Under the pieces are notes generated by a model. It had not been told where the DNA came from. It saw only the letters and a program-made list of their open reading frames with translations, and ran no database searches. Source: Combretum micranthum (lineage: Eukaryota > Streptophyta > Magnoliopsida > Myrtales > Combretaceae). From it: a stretch of 64,000 nucleotides of DNA. The translations under genes and the position numbers were made by a program. The stretch spans positions 248,001-312,000 of the forward strand of contig JAMXBD010001588.1 in assembly GCA_024138025.1 (NCBI GenBank), read 5' to 3'. Each line of letters begins with the position of its first letter. Positions within the stretch are counted from its first letter, which is position 1. Positions 48,982 to 61,067 of the stretch are shown piece after piece.

Positions 48982-49291
48982 GGGTTAATATCAATATGTT
49001 ATGAATGATACATAATTTTTTTTTAAAAAAAATACAATTAAATACTTAAATTTTGAAAATGATCTATTTAATACCTAAATTTTAAAATTGATTAACTTAA
49101 TACCTGAAATTCTTTTTTGTATACTAGCAGTACTCTAGTCAAGTTCTTTTATGTACTAAATTGATTTTCAAAATTTTCAAGTACTAAATTGATAGATTTT
49201 AATGTCCAAATATTAAATTGATCAATTTTAAAGTTTATATACTGATTAAATATATTTGCTAAAGTTAAAGTAGCATTCGTAATATTATCCC
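48982..49291. mobile_element. Mutator-type foldback MITE, copy 3
   Basis: A 310-bp element with ends GGGTTAATATCAATATG and, on the other strand, GGGATAATATTACGAATG. It is flanked by a perfect 9-bp duplication TATTATTTA (48,973-48,981 and 49,292-49,300). The halves are inverted copies with TACTAAATTGAT / ATTGATTAACTTAATAC phrases. Related in build to 54,303-54,510. Confidence 0.8.
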
Positions 49292-49583
49292 TATTATTTA
49301 CTATATTTTTATTTTATTCAATAAGAAGCTAAAAATTATAATTATATTCTTATCTTATTTTATTCTATCAGTCAAACATACCATAAATACCTTTTTTTCC
49401 TTAAATAAGATTATTAGCAACTTACGTATTTTTCAAAAATCATATATTATGTGTATTCGATTAATTTTCATGAAAAACTATATTTTCCATCATTTGTTTT
49501 TCTATTTATAAGATAATTGACAATCATTTTTAGATCGCTTGAAGGCCAAGTCTAACTCTTTTTGGACCAAAGATGTGATTTAC

Positions 49584-49717
49584 CAATGGTCTTGTAACCT
49601 AATGGTATTAGGTTCAAGTCCTCATTCTTGAGGTATCGAGTTTGATTCTTAGTGTTGGTGCATTGTAATAGTTCTATCTAGTCGAGTCATAGCCCTTGTG
49701 ACCCATCAAAAAAAAAA
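49584..49717 (+). mobile_element. SINE with poly(A) tail and target duplication
   Basis: About 134 bp, with an A-box-like TGTAACCTAATGG (about 49,593-49,605), B-box-like GAGTTTGATTC (49,638-49,648; an alternative GGTTCAAGTCC is at 49,611) and a 3' A run from 49,708. It is flanked by 14-bp repeats AAGATGTGATTTAC (49,570-49,583) and AAGATGTGATTCAC (49,718-49,731) that differ at one base. A long duplication plus A tail shows LINE-driven retroposition. Confidence 0.85.
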
Positions 49718-49731
49718 AAGATGTGATTCAC

Positions 49732-50170
49732 AAAAAAAAAACAAAAGAAAAAAGAAAAAGGAAGCTCAAAGGTGAAAACCTACCTAAAACATAAAGACCA
49801 CCACCCATGTTGAACACATGGCAGCTATAACTAAACTTAAAATAAAACAGGACAATATTGACCCCCAAGACAAGCAAGTTTGCGACTATAAAGCCCTTAA
49901 TCCAAAGATCGATGGGGCTCTCTCAAATATAAAGAGAGACATCTATTTTCCACCACACTTCACTCTCTCACCCTTTATAGTTTATAAGAGTCTAATTCTC
50001 ACCCTCTATAAGAGTTCGACTAATACTCCATTTTGGTCTTGGTACTAGGACGATCATGTTCTTCCTCCCTTAAATTAATGTAGCTATATTCCTTATTTTT
50101 CCAGTACATTATTAACTTAGGTGCCAAAGTGTCTGCACTAAGCCACTTATGCATGTTTTCCAAAACACTA
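49732..50170. other. Intergenic, no gene seen
   Basis: An A-rich tract follows the SINE. The 76-codon plus frame at 49,818-50,048 has no recognisable domain and no splice context. Confidence 0.4.
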
Positions 50171-50531
50171 TGTCACGTTTGGTACGCACGAATATTTGGA
50201 ACGAATGGATTAGAATGGATTGAAATGGAATGACTTTGGAATGATAAATCCATTCCTATGTTTGAAATTACATCAATAATGCCCTTAGTAATAAATGTAA
50301 AAATTAATACATGATAAGATAAAAAAGTAATTACATTCGTATAATTAATATGAGTGAAATGGAATTGCGATTTTGCCTTTGAGAAGGCATAATCGAATTC
50401 CCTTCAAAGCTGAAATTATCGATTCCAAGAATCCGAATTCAGCTTCTAAAAACGCTTCCAAACACTGGGAAAGAGAATAAAGTCAGAATCGCGATTCCAT
50501 TCCAGCCCATTCCTGCGTACCAAATATGCCA
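50171..50531. mobile_element. MITE with TTTGGTACGCA ends
   Basis: A 361-bp element with ends TGTCACGTTTGGTACGCACG and, on the other strand, TGGCATATTTGGTACGCAGG. The interior is rich in GGAATGGA / TCCATTCC words. It is flanked by TA on both sides (50,169-50,170 and 50,532-50,533), which may be chance. The inverted ends are clear; the superfamily is not. Confidence 0.65.
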
Positions 50532-50903
50532 TAAAAGGAAAGCCTGTTGTATGGGTTGAAAAATAGTAGATGATGATTATACACCAACAGTTATCAACAT
50601 TTTTTTTTTCTATTTAAATCATTAATGTTTGATAAAAATTAAAAACTTAGCATTTTTTAATGTGGTTAACTTTTTCATTAGTGGCATGTGTTAGTTTCTA
50701 ATCATCTGAATTGTCCAATTATTTTAAATAATAATGTAAATAAGCAAATGTTATCTAAGGAAAAAGCAATAAAAACTTTAAAAATATAAAAAAAATTAAA
50801 AAGCAAAAGATGCATGAAACATTTTTAAAAAATTGTACCAATACCACGTAGCGCACAAACCCAATGTAGGTTACGACCTACTTATTAAAGCTCGATAACC
50901 TAA

Positions 50904-51366
50904 CATTGTGTTTGGTATAAGGAAATTGTGAATGTATGATTACTGGGAGGAGGAGGAAATAGATCGGATTGATTTTAATTATCTTATTTGTTTTGAAAGC
51001 GAAAAAAGAGCTAAGGAAAATTAATGCAATATTATCCTAAGCTCCCACTATTATTTTATCCCCTTTAAAATCGAAAGAATAAGAAGGGAGAGGGAAAAAA
51101 ATTTAAAATTATTCTCCCACCCTTCTTTTTTAAGTTTTTTTTTTATCTTCTTTTTTAAATTACTTACTATTTTTAAGGAGATATAAGTAATTTATTATTA
51201 TATCTTATCTTGTATTCTATAATAATTAAGAGCCCATCCATTTTCATTGCTTTCATTATTTAAACACATGAAAATGTTCAAATTCTCTAATAATTCATTC
51301 TCTTTCACTTTTCCTTCACTTTTTTCATATTTCTTCTTAATTCATTTCATCATGCCAAACAAAGCC
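50904..51366. mobile_element. Tourist-like MITE
   Basis: A 463-bp element with ends CATTGTGTTTGGTATAAGGA and, on the other strand, GGCTTTGTTTGGCATGATGA. It is flanked by TAA at 50,901-50,903 and 51,367-51,369, the PIF/Harbinger-type duplication. Non-coding. Confidence 0.7.
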
Positions 51367-51369
51367 TAA

Positions 51370-51949
51370 GTTTATTGTGAGTCCCAAAATGGTAGGTAGT
51401 GATCACCACCATCATTAAAAAAAAAAATAAGAAAAGAAAACGGAAAATGTAGCCTAATCAAGCTTTAAGTTCATTTTCTTAAAAAAAAAAAAGAAAAAGA
51501 AAATGTAAGAGTGGCCACCCATCGTTGATGATGGGTCAAATGCACCCTAAGTCATGACCCATCTGGTCAACTATCTTGTTGAGTCGATGATTATCCAAAT
51601 TTGAGAGCTTCATGGAAATTGAAGGAAAAAATTAATTTAAACAATAAATTACGTCAATCCACTGTAAAAATTCATTGTATGATTTGAATTGTCTAAAGAA
51701 AGATGTACGTTTTAACCAAAAAAAAGAAGAGATTGACATCATAGAAGATTAAAATGGACACCACACTATTTAAAGTGAATTTTCTCAAGGTAAATTAACA
51801 AAGACCATGCGAAATTGTTTTGCTGTAATTTCAAGCTTAAATCTTCTAGATTAGTGCCAAATGCGAGAAAACATTTTATACATTTGATGTCAAATCTTCT
51901 CAAGAGAGAAGGAGTAAGGCAAACTAGGTAATCATACAAGACCTATACA
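51370..51949. other. Intergenic, no gene seen
   Basis: Two A-rich runs near 51,420 and 51,480 and otherwise unremarkable sequence. Confidence 0.4.
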
Positions 51950-53400
51950 ACAACCTTTTGACATCATTGATCAGAGGAAGGTTGTTAGTCCCAAATAATA
52001 ATCAAGAAAGGGGGTTGAATTGATTATTAATAAAAAAATTTTCCTTTAAAAAAATATTCCCTTTCAGTTTTAAATAGGAGAACAATATAAACAATTAAAC
52101 AAATATAACAATTAAATTGCAGAAATTAAAAATATAGAGATTAGAGAATCAAGTAGCGATTTATAGTGGTTCCGCCTTGTGCATTCCACTTTTCTAGCTC
52201 CGAGCCGGGGACCCCGTTATCCTACGGGTTTGTTTCACTATATTCAATAACTTCAAATTACAAGACATTGCAATCCTCTATGCTCGATTCTCACAGCTAT
52301 CATCTAGCTATAATCGATTACAGAGCTAATCTTGTAATTAAGCTATCAACTAAGAAGGCAACAACACGTTCCTTCTTTTATAAATAAAAAAATTGAAATT
52401 TGCAATAAGAAAGAAATGCATAAAATCAATTCGTGAAAAAGCTTTAGTGAGCAATGGGAGTTCTCTCTTTTCTTTCTTTTCAAGACTCGTGAGAAGAAGC
52501 AACTGGGAGAATTTTTTGTAGCGATACTTCTTTCTTCTTCTCTGTCTTCGTTATTTATTTCCTCTTCTCTTTCTCTGTTTCTAACGTGCAAGACTCCAAA
52601 ATTAGATAAGCTTTCCAAAATCTTGGTTAAAATCTGATGAGCCTTATCCTTCTTTTTCTTTCAAATTTGAATTCTTCCCGTTTTATATTTCCTTACAGAT
52701 ATTGTGGTGATATTTTATATTTGAAATTCGAAATTGATCAACAAAACTATTTTGTTCCTTATCATTTGAAGAAGATAACGTTTATCTTCACTGTTTTTGA
52801 ACTTTTGTTGAAATCCCATAAACATAGGTAAGTGATGGACTTATCCTTGCCTTAAAACATTGTAGATACTGATATTTCACTTGTTTTGAAGGAGAAAAAC
52901 GTGGGTAGCTGTTCAAAAAAGGTCTGGTACTGTTCATGAAGATTTTCATTATTAAAGAGAGAAACTTTGAAAAAAACGTTAAATCCCCTTGGATTAGACC
53001 AACTTAAGTGGAATAAATGAGTATATTACCCAAAAAAACTCATTTACTTGGAGCTAGGCCTTCAATATTCATTTTAATATGAACTGGAATGAGTTGGATC
53101 AAGTTGGAGAAGATGAACAGTAAAATTCGTGGAAATAGAGTGCTGTCAAAAGTTGCAGTGAAAGGTTTTGTGAAACATTCTAGATTTCTAGTAATATTCA
53201 TTTTTCTCACAGACACCTTCTGTAAAACCTTATGGATTCTTGATACCATTCACCATTTTTCTTCTTTCTCTTTAACTTGATATTACACACTTAATAAACT
53301 CGTTAGTAATCTTTTTACTCTTTTGTTATCATCAAAACCTATTTTAAGAGAATCTACAAAGGTTCTTGAAGATGCACTTTATCAATCTTCTCACTAAGTT
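51950..53400. repeat. Possible Copia-type LTR fragment
   Basis: The phrase AAAGGGGGTTGAATTGATTA near 52,010, followed by TTATAGTGGTTCCGCC and a CTCCGAGCCGGGGACCCCG segment at 52,200-52,215, resembles the leader or LTR of plant Copia elements. No ORF or matching second LTR was found. The remaining sequence (52,400-53,400) is non-coding, with a CT-rich tract at 52,450-52,570. Confidence 0.35.
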
Positions 53401-53613
53401 GATTGAGTGGATGTTAAATTGCCAAAGATGTAAAGTCCATTTGATTTTTATCTTTCAATAGTTTAGATGCTTATTATGATAGTTTACTTATTTGAAATGT
53501 TTCTTATTTTTCATGATGATCTACATTTTAGTTATCTATACTATTAAAGCAAAACCACCCCTTTGGTGTCTTTGGTGTAAATATTTTTTGTGTAAATATT
53601 TTTAATATAATAT

Positions 53614-54000
53614 TTTTAGCATATAGGTATGAAATATTTCTCATATCCCTGAAATCATAAAAGTTTAATAGGGTTTGAATATAATTAAATAAGGGTTGAA
53701 TAGACATAGTCTTTTTCTTTTTTTGCATATGGGCTTGAAATATTTTTGGTATCCTTGAAATCATGAAATTAAATAGGGTTTGAATAAAACTAAATAGAGA
53801 TTGAATAGACAATCTTTTTTGGGTAAAATATTTTTGGTATCCCTAGAATCATGAAATTAAATAGGGATTGAATAGACATATTCTTTTCCTTTTTTAATAT
53901 ATAGGCGTAAAATATTTTTGGTATCCTAAAATCATGAAATTAAATAGGGTTTGAATATAATTAAATATGGCTTGAATAGACATAGTCTTTTCCTTTTTTC
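53614..54000. repeat. Tandem repeat, about 70-110-bp units, four copies
   Basis: Each unit has GAAATATTT(T/C)T-GGTATCC, then GAAATCATGAAATTAAATAG, GGTTTGAAT and TTGAATAGACATAGTCTTTT. Units start near 53,614, 53,718, 53,819 and 53,891. The third is shorter because it lacks the GGTTTGAATA-AA segment. Non-coding. Confidence 0.8.
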
Positions 54001-54302
54001 AGCCTAAGCATGTATCTTTATATACTGATCTAAATTTCTAATACCATATTTATGCATGACAGTTACCCAATATAGAAAAGTTATATGTGGAAAATACAAT
54101 TGTAATTATGATTTGTAATTAATTTCCTAATTTTTAGGATAATTAAGGTTTTCCTATTTCAGGCTGTCAAAAAATATATCTATTTAATTTATATATGTTG
54201 AGTTGTTTTATTTGCACATGCATGGTTGGTGCATCGTCTGCTTGTAGTTTCTGTAAATATTTATATCCTATACATGGAGAAGCTTATGATGGATAAAAAA
54301 AT

Positions 54303-54510
54303 GTTTAATGCCACGAATGGTACCTGAACTAAAAAAAATATGCAATTAAGTGCCTAAACTTTAAAATTAATTAATTTAATACCAAAAGAACTTTTATGCA
54401 CGTCAATAGTACATATCAAGTTCTTCTAGGTACTAAATTGAACAATTTCAAAGTTTAGTTACCTAATTACTTATTTTGGTAAAATTTAGATACCATTTGT
54501 GACATTATCC
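54303..54510. mobile_element. Mutator-type foldback MITE, copy 4
   Basis: About 208 bp. The left end TTAATGCCACGAATGGTACC is matched on the other strand by ATAATGTCACAAATGGTATC, with inner inverted phrases TTTAATACC and GGTACTAAATTGAA. The flanks (ATAAAAAAA and ATAATAAAT) resemble each other but do not form a perfect 9-bp repeat, so this is an older copy. Related in build to 48,982-49,291. Confidence 0.55.
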
Positions 54511-55400
54511 CATAATAAATGGTGGTAAGATGTTTTATAATTGAATAATTTAATAAAGAATTAGTGCAAAATATTGTCTTCCTCTTTAATGGTTTAACAC
54601 ATTAAGACTTTGGTGGTGATACCCAAGGTGGGTGTGATACGTTTTAGTCTAGTTTGCTATCATAATTTGATTCAATTTTTCTTTTATGTTAGCTACTAAT
54701 CATATGATTTGGTTCATAATTTTTTTGAAACAAAAAGAAAACACTTTGGTTTGTAGTTTGAATTGTTTTTTTTTTTTCACATTATTAAAAAAAAGGAAAC
54801 ACATTCTACTAAGAGGTATAAAATACATATTTCTTATTACTAATGGAAATATGAAATGTCTCAAATTAATATATATATATATATATAATGAAATAGAGGA
54901 TGACAAAAGGGTAATTAATAATGTTAGTAAAAGGGTATACCTATAATTTTGTCTATCTTTAAAAAGATATTATAGTTGAAAGAACTTAAAAAATTATATA
55001 ACTGCTCTCCTTGTTCCATATGCTTCAAAAAGTCATTCTCCTCCTTTCTATCAATCTCCATAAAATCTTGAAGATCTTCAACATAAATCATCTATGAGTA
55101 ATCACTTCCATTACATTTTCCTTTTGTTTTCCATGATTCGTACAAGAGAACACGACAAACAACGCTTTGAGGGTTGGTAGCAAATTTTACAAAGGAAGAA
55201 CAATAATGTGAGGGTGATAGTAAAGAAATCATAGAATAAGAAAGATAGAAGGTTGTCAATGGAGGGATAACAAAGAATTTACTAAGTTCGTAACAAGGTA
55301 ACAAAGTTTTCTGAAAAAGTTGAATCTTTAGTTTGCAAGAAATGTTGGAAAGGTGTTTGAGCATGTGGATAAGAGTTAGATTTAGTTATTCATAATGTTT
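54511..55400. other. AT-rich intergenic DNA, no gene seen
   Basis: Includes a (TA)n run at about 54,869-54,887 and homopolymer tracts at 54,766-54,795. Short frames here encode Tyr-Ile repeats from the microsatellite. Confidence 0.45.
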
Positions 55401-57050
55401 TAATGTTGGGAAATGAGAAAATGATGAAACTTTATGAAAAATTCATGAAGGAATCATAAGCCCGTGTTCAATGCAAATGAGTACACAAACTATTTACCTC
55501 CTTGTGTTGGATATGTGAAAATATTGTTTTGCACATCTTAGGTTCTATTTCACACATGAATGAGTACATAAGTCATGTTTGGTTTGTGTAGGACTTTATA
55601 ATACATGTTTTTCAAGTTTTAAAGGTTTTGTTTCCCACACGAGAGGATATACGAGTTGTGTTGAGATTCGTGTTGAAATAGTGGCTTTAAAGTCTCAAAA
55701 ATCATGCTTCTGTTTCTCACATACATGAGTACACGAGCTTACTCATGTAGAAGCAAAAGTACATGAGTGAGAACACAATGATGTTGCCACTTTTGTACAA
55801 AAAGGCTTTTGGACAACTTGTGTTTTCTTTATTAAAAACCTTTGAAAGTTGTTCAAATTCATCCTTAAATGTTTAAAATACTTTAACACTTGGAGCTAAA
55901 CATTTATAAATTAATTACTTATTTTCTTTTTATTTCAAATTTAAATCCTTATCCCAAAACTAAAGGTGTATGTAAGTGTTGATAACTTTTAGGTAGGACC
56001 GACAACTATAGGAAGTATAACCTATAGAAGGAAGTAGATAGGTAGAAGATACTAAATGCTTTATTTACTTTGTAACACAAGTTTAGAAGATTCCAGTGTT
56101 GTAATGAATCTCTATTCTAGATACGTGTATACTTTGTTTGTTACTTATGGCTGTTAAGTTAGAAATTGAAATGGATTAATTAGTTATCCAACTATAAACA
56201 TATGTTTGATGTTTTCGCATGACTGTTAGTAATAGTGTGGATACTCTCCACCTATTATTGCGGCAACCCGATGCTCCATGCATGGTGTTGTCTGGAGTGA
56301 AGTTGAACATGAAAATGATCTAAGCAAATCTAGGTGTTTCGGCTTTGTGAATATTGGGGAGTACCCAATATTTATGTTTAGACTCTGGGATATTGGAAGT
56401 AACCAATATCATGTATATGTATGTATTATTATATATTTGTGTGGCAGGATACTAGTTATCATTGTGTTGCTTGTTCTGCTTAAAATAAAGATAATAAGAT
56501 GTTGGTTGTTGCATTGGAATTAAGTTTACCTATGAATGTTCATATGCTTGGTCATGGGTGTGTGTTTGTTGGTATATTGTACGAGGCTCCAGCTTGCTCT
56601 TTTTTATTTCAAGTACAAGAGTTGCCTTGGTGGAGTTTGGCTTTTCCAGTTAGTATCATTATGGACCGTGAGAAGGGCGATAATCTCAAAGATTACCTTG
56701 CTAATGTGTGAACTCTTAGATGGTTTTTGGAAATAGTGATTCCTAGTAAATGATATGTGTATTATTACTACTTGTGTATTAATTTTTAGTTAAGGATGAA
56801 GATTTTAATGTTTGTTTTGTAAACTTATCATGTACATAAGTCATGGCATGTGATAGTTTGTATGTAAGATTGATGTTGATTTTATGATAAGAAGAAAGTA
56901 CTATTAATTATAAATGTGGACCTTAGAGTGTGAATTGGAGTTATAATTGTTTGATTGTGCTTTATAGCGGAATTTGAGCCTTTGCGTGTCTTTATCCTAT
57001 AAGAACACATAGCGAGTTGTAAGTGTCCCTAAAATTTAGGGTTACAAAAT
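55401..57050. repeat. Unassigned LTR-like DNA
   Basis: Repeated phrases such as CACACATGAATGAGTACATA, CATACATGAGTACACGAG and GTACATGAGTGAGAACAC occur between 55,470 and 55,790. A pair around 56,355-56,405 reads ATTGGGGAGTACCCAATAT then GGGATATTGGAAGTAACC. The style (GAGTACACG phrases and an ATATTGG hairpin) is that of a retroelement LTR, but ends and partner are not visible. The overlapping plus frames at 56,278-56,736 are not supported as genes. Confidence 0.3.
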
Positions 57051-60000
57051 AAATATAATAATATTTTACTTATAATAATTACCAAAGTAATTAATATGTA
57101 AAACTTATAGCGGGAGTGATTTCATCATTATTGAAAAACAAAAACTGTATTCTAGCATTATCTCTTAAACTATAATGATATATTACACTTAATAAAATTT
57201 ATAATATACTGTCCCAATGTGAGATACAAATTTTAACTAATTACGTTTCTGATCAATACATTATCAAATGCAGAAATCAGTAAGTGTCAGGCAACTGCAG
57301 TGGAATAATAAGAAAGATAAAGGGGGGAAAAAAGAATGTTTGGAACAATAAAGCTAAAAACTTGAAAATAATCTAAATTCATTCTCATAAATGATACAAT
57401 TCTGAATTAATAATAGAAAAACTAATTAAATTATTTAATAATTAAAAATATTTTTTTTTTAATATAAAAGCTTCGATTCGGTTTGAACTATTTGGTCTCT
57501 TTAGTTTGGTTCAACGTAGTTTGTTTCGGGACTCGATTGTGTTTTTCCTTTTTTTTCCTAGCCCTGATGGGATACGGTTATCAAAAACTTGCTATAATGA
57601 GACCTTGAAGAAATCCGCTACAATATGAAGTTGATAACAAATTTGATTATGCGAAACTACCTAATATTATTTTTCTAGATTCGTTATTTTTTATTAAAAA
57701 TAGATCACACATTTAATTTATTATTTTTTTGTTGAAATCCTTTAACATTTGTTTGTATATTTTTTTAGTTGATTTTGCTGCTTTTCAGTAATAATTCACA
57801 CATCTTACATCAAATTTGATATCAACACAGTTGTTTCATTTATTTTCTTGTTTTGCTTTTGTCATCTTATATGAAATAAACATTAAATTGATTATTCAAT
57901 GCCTTAATAACCATTGTGGATAATACAATTGCCATCATTGCCTGATAAGAAAAAAGATATATATCCATGAAACCCGTATAGTAAAGTTCCAATTGGTACT
58001 AGTACACCAATAAGCTCCTTTTTTTTTTTCCCACAACAATAATGAGATTTAATATCAAATAGAAACAAACATGCATGTGGTTTAAAGTTGTAACTTGGAG
58101 GTAGTAGTAAAGTTAAAGGGATGGAGCATAGCTTTGAGATAGTAGTAAGCATAGCTTTAAGATAGTAGTAAAGTTAGAGCTTGGAGGAAATGGAGAATGG
58201 GAAATTCATCATGTAGTGTGTTGGGACATGAAGATAAAAGGAAAAAAGAAAATAAAATTATTGGGAATGAGTCCATAAGCCAAAACAATAACCTATTCTT
58301 ATAGGTATAGATACATTACGATGCAAGTATGAGGTCGCATAAGAAATATATAGATTATATGAATAATTTATAAGAGGAAAACTCTATTAATCTAATACAT
58401 TAAGATCTTTGGTTATATTGGTGTTAAACCCATCAATGTATTTCTTTTCCTACAAGGTCAATTTGTAAAAATTTTTCTATGCTGAAGGCTTTCTCCTCAC
58501 CTTAATAAGAAGTGTAATGTACTGAGAGCGTAGAATGAGCAAAGTGCATTTTAGCAGTTAGCAGTTAGTTTTAATACTGTAGTGAGCGTGTAGGATAAGC
58601 AAAGAGAATTTCATTATGGATACTTATATTGAGAGAAGAGATTGTAGAGTGCTCTTTCATAAATTCAATTTGTAGAATTTTCTCAAATAGAAGTTTTCTT
58701 CTTTTCCTAACTGCTATCAATCTTCATATCATGTATCCACCTTACTGTTATACACACACATATATATACAAGCAGATGATACACTCACTACATGGTGCTA
58801 AAAGAATAACTAGTCAAACAAAATTATTTAATCTAATTTTATAAATAAAACCCATCTAGGATTAGGAAAAAAAATATAACTGTTCGGGTATTTTTCAAAT
58901 ATTTTATGCCTGTTTGGAAAATTTTTTCCCTGTATATGCGTATCTATAATGATGAAAGTTTAAATACGTAAATTCAAACATCTACATTCCTTACTCCACC
59001 TTACCATCTCTCATACTTCTATAATGGAAATAGAAATTTTGCCATGGTATCTAAAAAATTTTACAACTCCTTGATCTGACATAACTTTTTAAAATAACTC
59101 CTTAATATAACTTCCTAATCTAACTTTCTAGTATAACTAATTTTTAAAATTATTTTTAATATAACTAATTTTTAAAATTATTTTTAATATAACTAATTTT
59201 TAAAATTATTTTTTTATCATATATGTCTATGCATTTACATTGATTTCCGGTTTTCTAATCAACAAAACAAAATCAGGTTTTCTTTTTCTTTTTAACTCTT
59301 TTCTTTCTCAAGAAGGAAAATATTTTCCTTCTCCTTTTCTTGGGAAGACTTGAAACTCGACATAGCAGAGCAGCGCATAAAATGCTAATTCAATTGATTT
59401 GATTTTTTTATAATTTATTTTCTAGTGTTGTCATTATTCCATTTATGCCCTTTTTTTCACTCCCTTTTCTTTTCTAATTTTTCATCACTTTAGGGTTTCA
59501 ATCTATGTGTGTAAAGTAAGGAGGACCGGTGAACTAAACAGATTAGTTTAAGTAGGTATATGGAGTCTGAAGTATTTGTCCTTAGTATCATTTGTGTTGA
59601 TTGTTGGCAGTCTATTAATGTCATTATTTTCAATTTTAGTTTGACATTAATTATATAGTCTATAAATGCTAATCTAAAATCATTTTAACATTAAATTTTT
59701 TAAAAGGAAAAAAAATTATAGTAAACTTCCAGGTTGGTGTAAGTATGAAGATATTGTATTTATACCATGTCCTATGAAAGTAGGTTTTGGAAAATTATAC
59801 TTGAACTTTTAATGTCTAAAACCCATTTGGTCGAGTAAGGTAGCATGGATATAAGATACGTTGCTAGCATGTTCTCGAATGTTGCAGTTGTAGTAATATG
59901 ATTTTTTCGGTTCTATTATCATTCTTAAAACTATATGTTTGGAAGAGTGAAAAAGGGGAAGGAATGAAAATTTATATTTTACATTGTTTAAGAGAAGGAA

Positions 60001-60358
60001 AAACAGAAAGGGAGAAATTATGGGTTGAATCAATTTTATGGACCTCTAAAAAGTATTCTTCTTAAAATGAAAAGAAAAGAGAGGAAAAAGTATTAAACTT
60101 ATAACTTTGCCATTATAAATAGTATCTTTCTTAAATAAAAATATTATATATGACAGGACTATTTTAATAATTATGAATTTTAAATTTATAAAGAACCTAC
60201 TTTCTACTAATTTTATTCCCTTCATTTTCCTTTGTTTCCAAATAATAAAAAAATATATTTTTTCTTCTTATTTTCTTTTCCCCAATTCTTTCCTTTTACC
60301 GTCTTTTGTTTTTTTTCCCCACTCTACTTATTAGATACAAGAATTATAAAATTCCAAT
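57051..60358. other. Intergenic with small duplications, no gene seen
   Basis: A pair of imperfect tandem copies of GCATAGCTTTGAGATAGTAG lies at 58,126-58,172. Two near-copies of GTAGAATGAGCAAAG / GTAGGATAAGCAAAG are at 58,531 and 58,591. The 28-bp repeat at 59,132 is listed separately. No ORF with a recognisable domain. Confidence 0.45.
59132..59215. repeat. 28-bp tandem repeat, three copies
   Basis: Units start at 59,132, 59,160 and 59,188, each beginning TATAACTAATTTTTAAAATT; the copies are almost identical, differing only at the last bases of the third. Confidence 0.9.
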
Positions 60359-61067
60359 TAGGAGTGTGCCAAAAAAAAACAAATGTTTAGGATAACTGAA
60401 CCGAAACTGAAAAACCAATCCGAAAAAAGGTTAACCGATCCATCGGTTTCGGTTTAGGATTAGCATTTTTAATTCTTTCGGTTTCAGTTTCGGTTTTTAG
60501 ATACCAGATTCCGATAAATTCGGTTAACCGATCTATAATTATAAATATATATAATTTATAATATACCCATATAATTATTTATTTAGTGTTATTAATATAT
60601 GAATTATGTTAAAATGAATGATTCGATAAGAAGAAACAAATGTAATATGTTTGAAAATTGAAATAGTGGTATTTGATTGAGATTTTGTATTGATCTCAAT
60701 CGATCAAGGTTGATAAGAACACATGAGTAAAAGGCTATTACGATGATTATCTTGATGGCACTGATATATTAAACTATTTTATGTCTTACATTCTTAATTT
60801 ATAGTTTTTAATATAATTATACAAAAAATATTCTAATTTTTTTATGGACATATTAAAATATATGATTAACTGTAAAATTTGTATAACCATTATGTTGAAC
60901 GGTTAAAAACTGAAAATTAAAAAAATTAATTGAAAAAAACGGTTAACCATTACGGTTAACCGTTCATAATAAATCTATTTAGGATCAGGATATTGAAAAT
61001 CCGATTATTACGATTACAATCAAAAAATAAGATTATGGACTAGTTAATCGAATCATGAATACTCCTA
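60359..61067 (-). mobile_element. Non-autonomous hAT MITE, copy 3
   Basis: A 709-bp element with ends TAGGAGTGTGCCAAAAAAA and, on the other strand, TAGGAGTATTCATGATTCG. The interior carries the family words GGTTAACCG, ACCGAAACTGAAA and TCGGTTTCGG, but in the reverse order compared with the other two copies, so it is inserted in the opposite direction. The flanking 8-mers ATTCCAAT and ATTCAAGT are only partly alike, consistent with an older insertion. Confidence 0.8.

Noticed and set aside
53600..54010. CRISPR-like array
   Set aside because: The units are contiguous and similar along their whole length with no unique spacers, and the DNA is plant nuclear; it is an ordinary tandem repeat.
56278..56736. 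Three overlapping plus-strand frames as a small gene
   Set aside because: They overlap in different frames, have no recognisable domain, and sit in LTR-like DNA.
57460..57560. Fourth copy of the GGTTAACCG hAT MITE
   Set aside because: Words like TTCGGTTTGAAC and AGTTTGGTTC look similar, but there are no TAGGG ends, no duplication and no GGTTAACC core.
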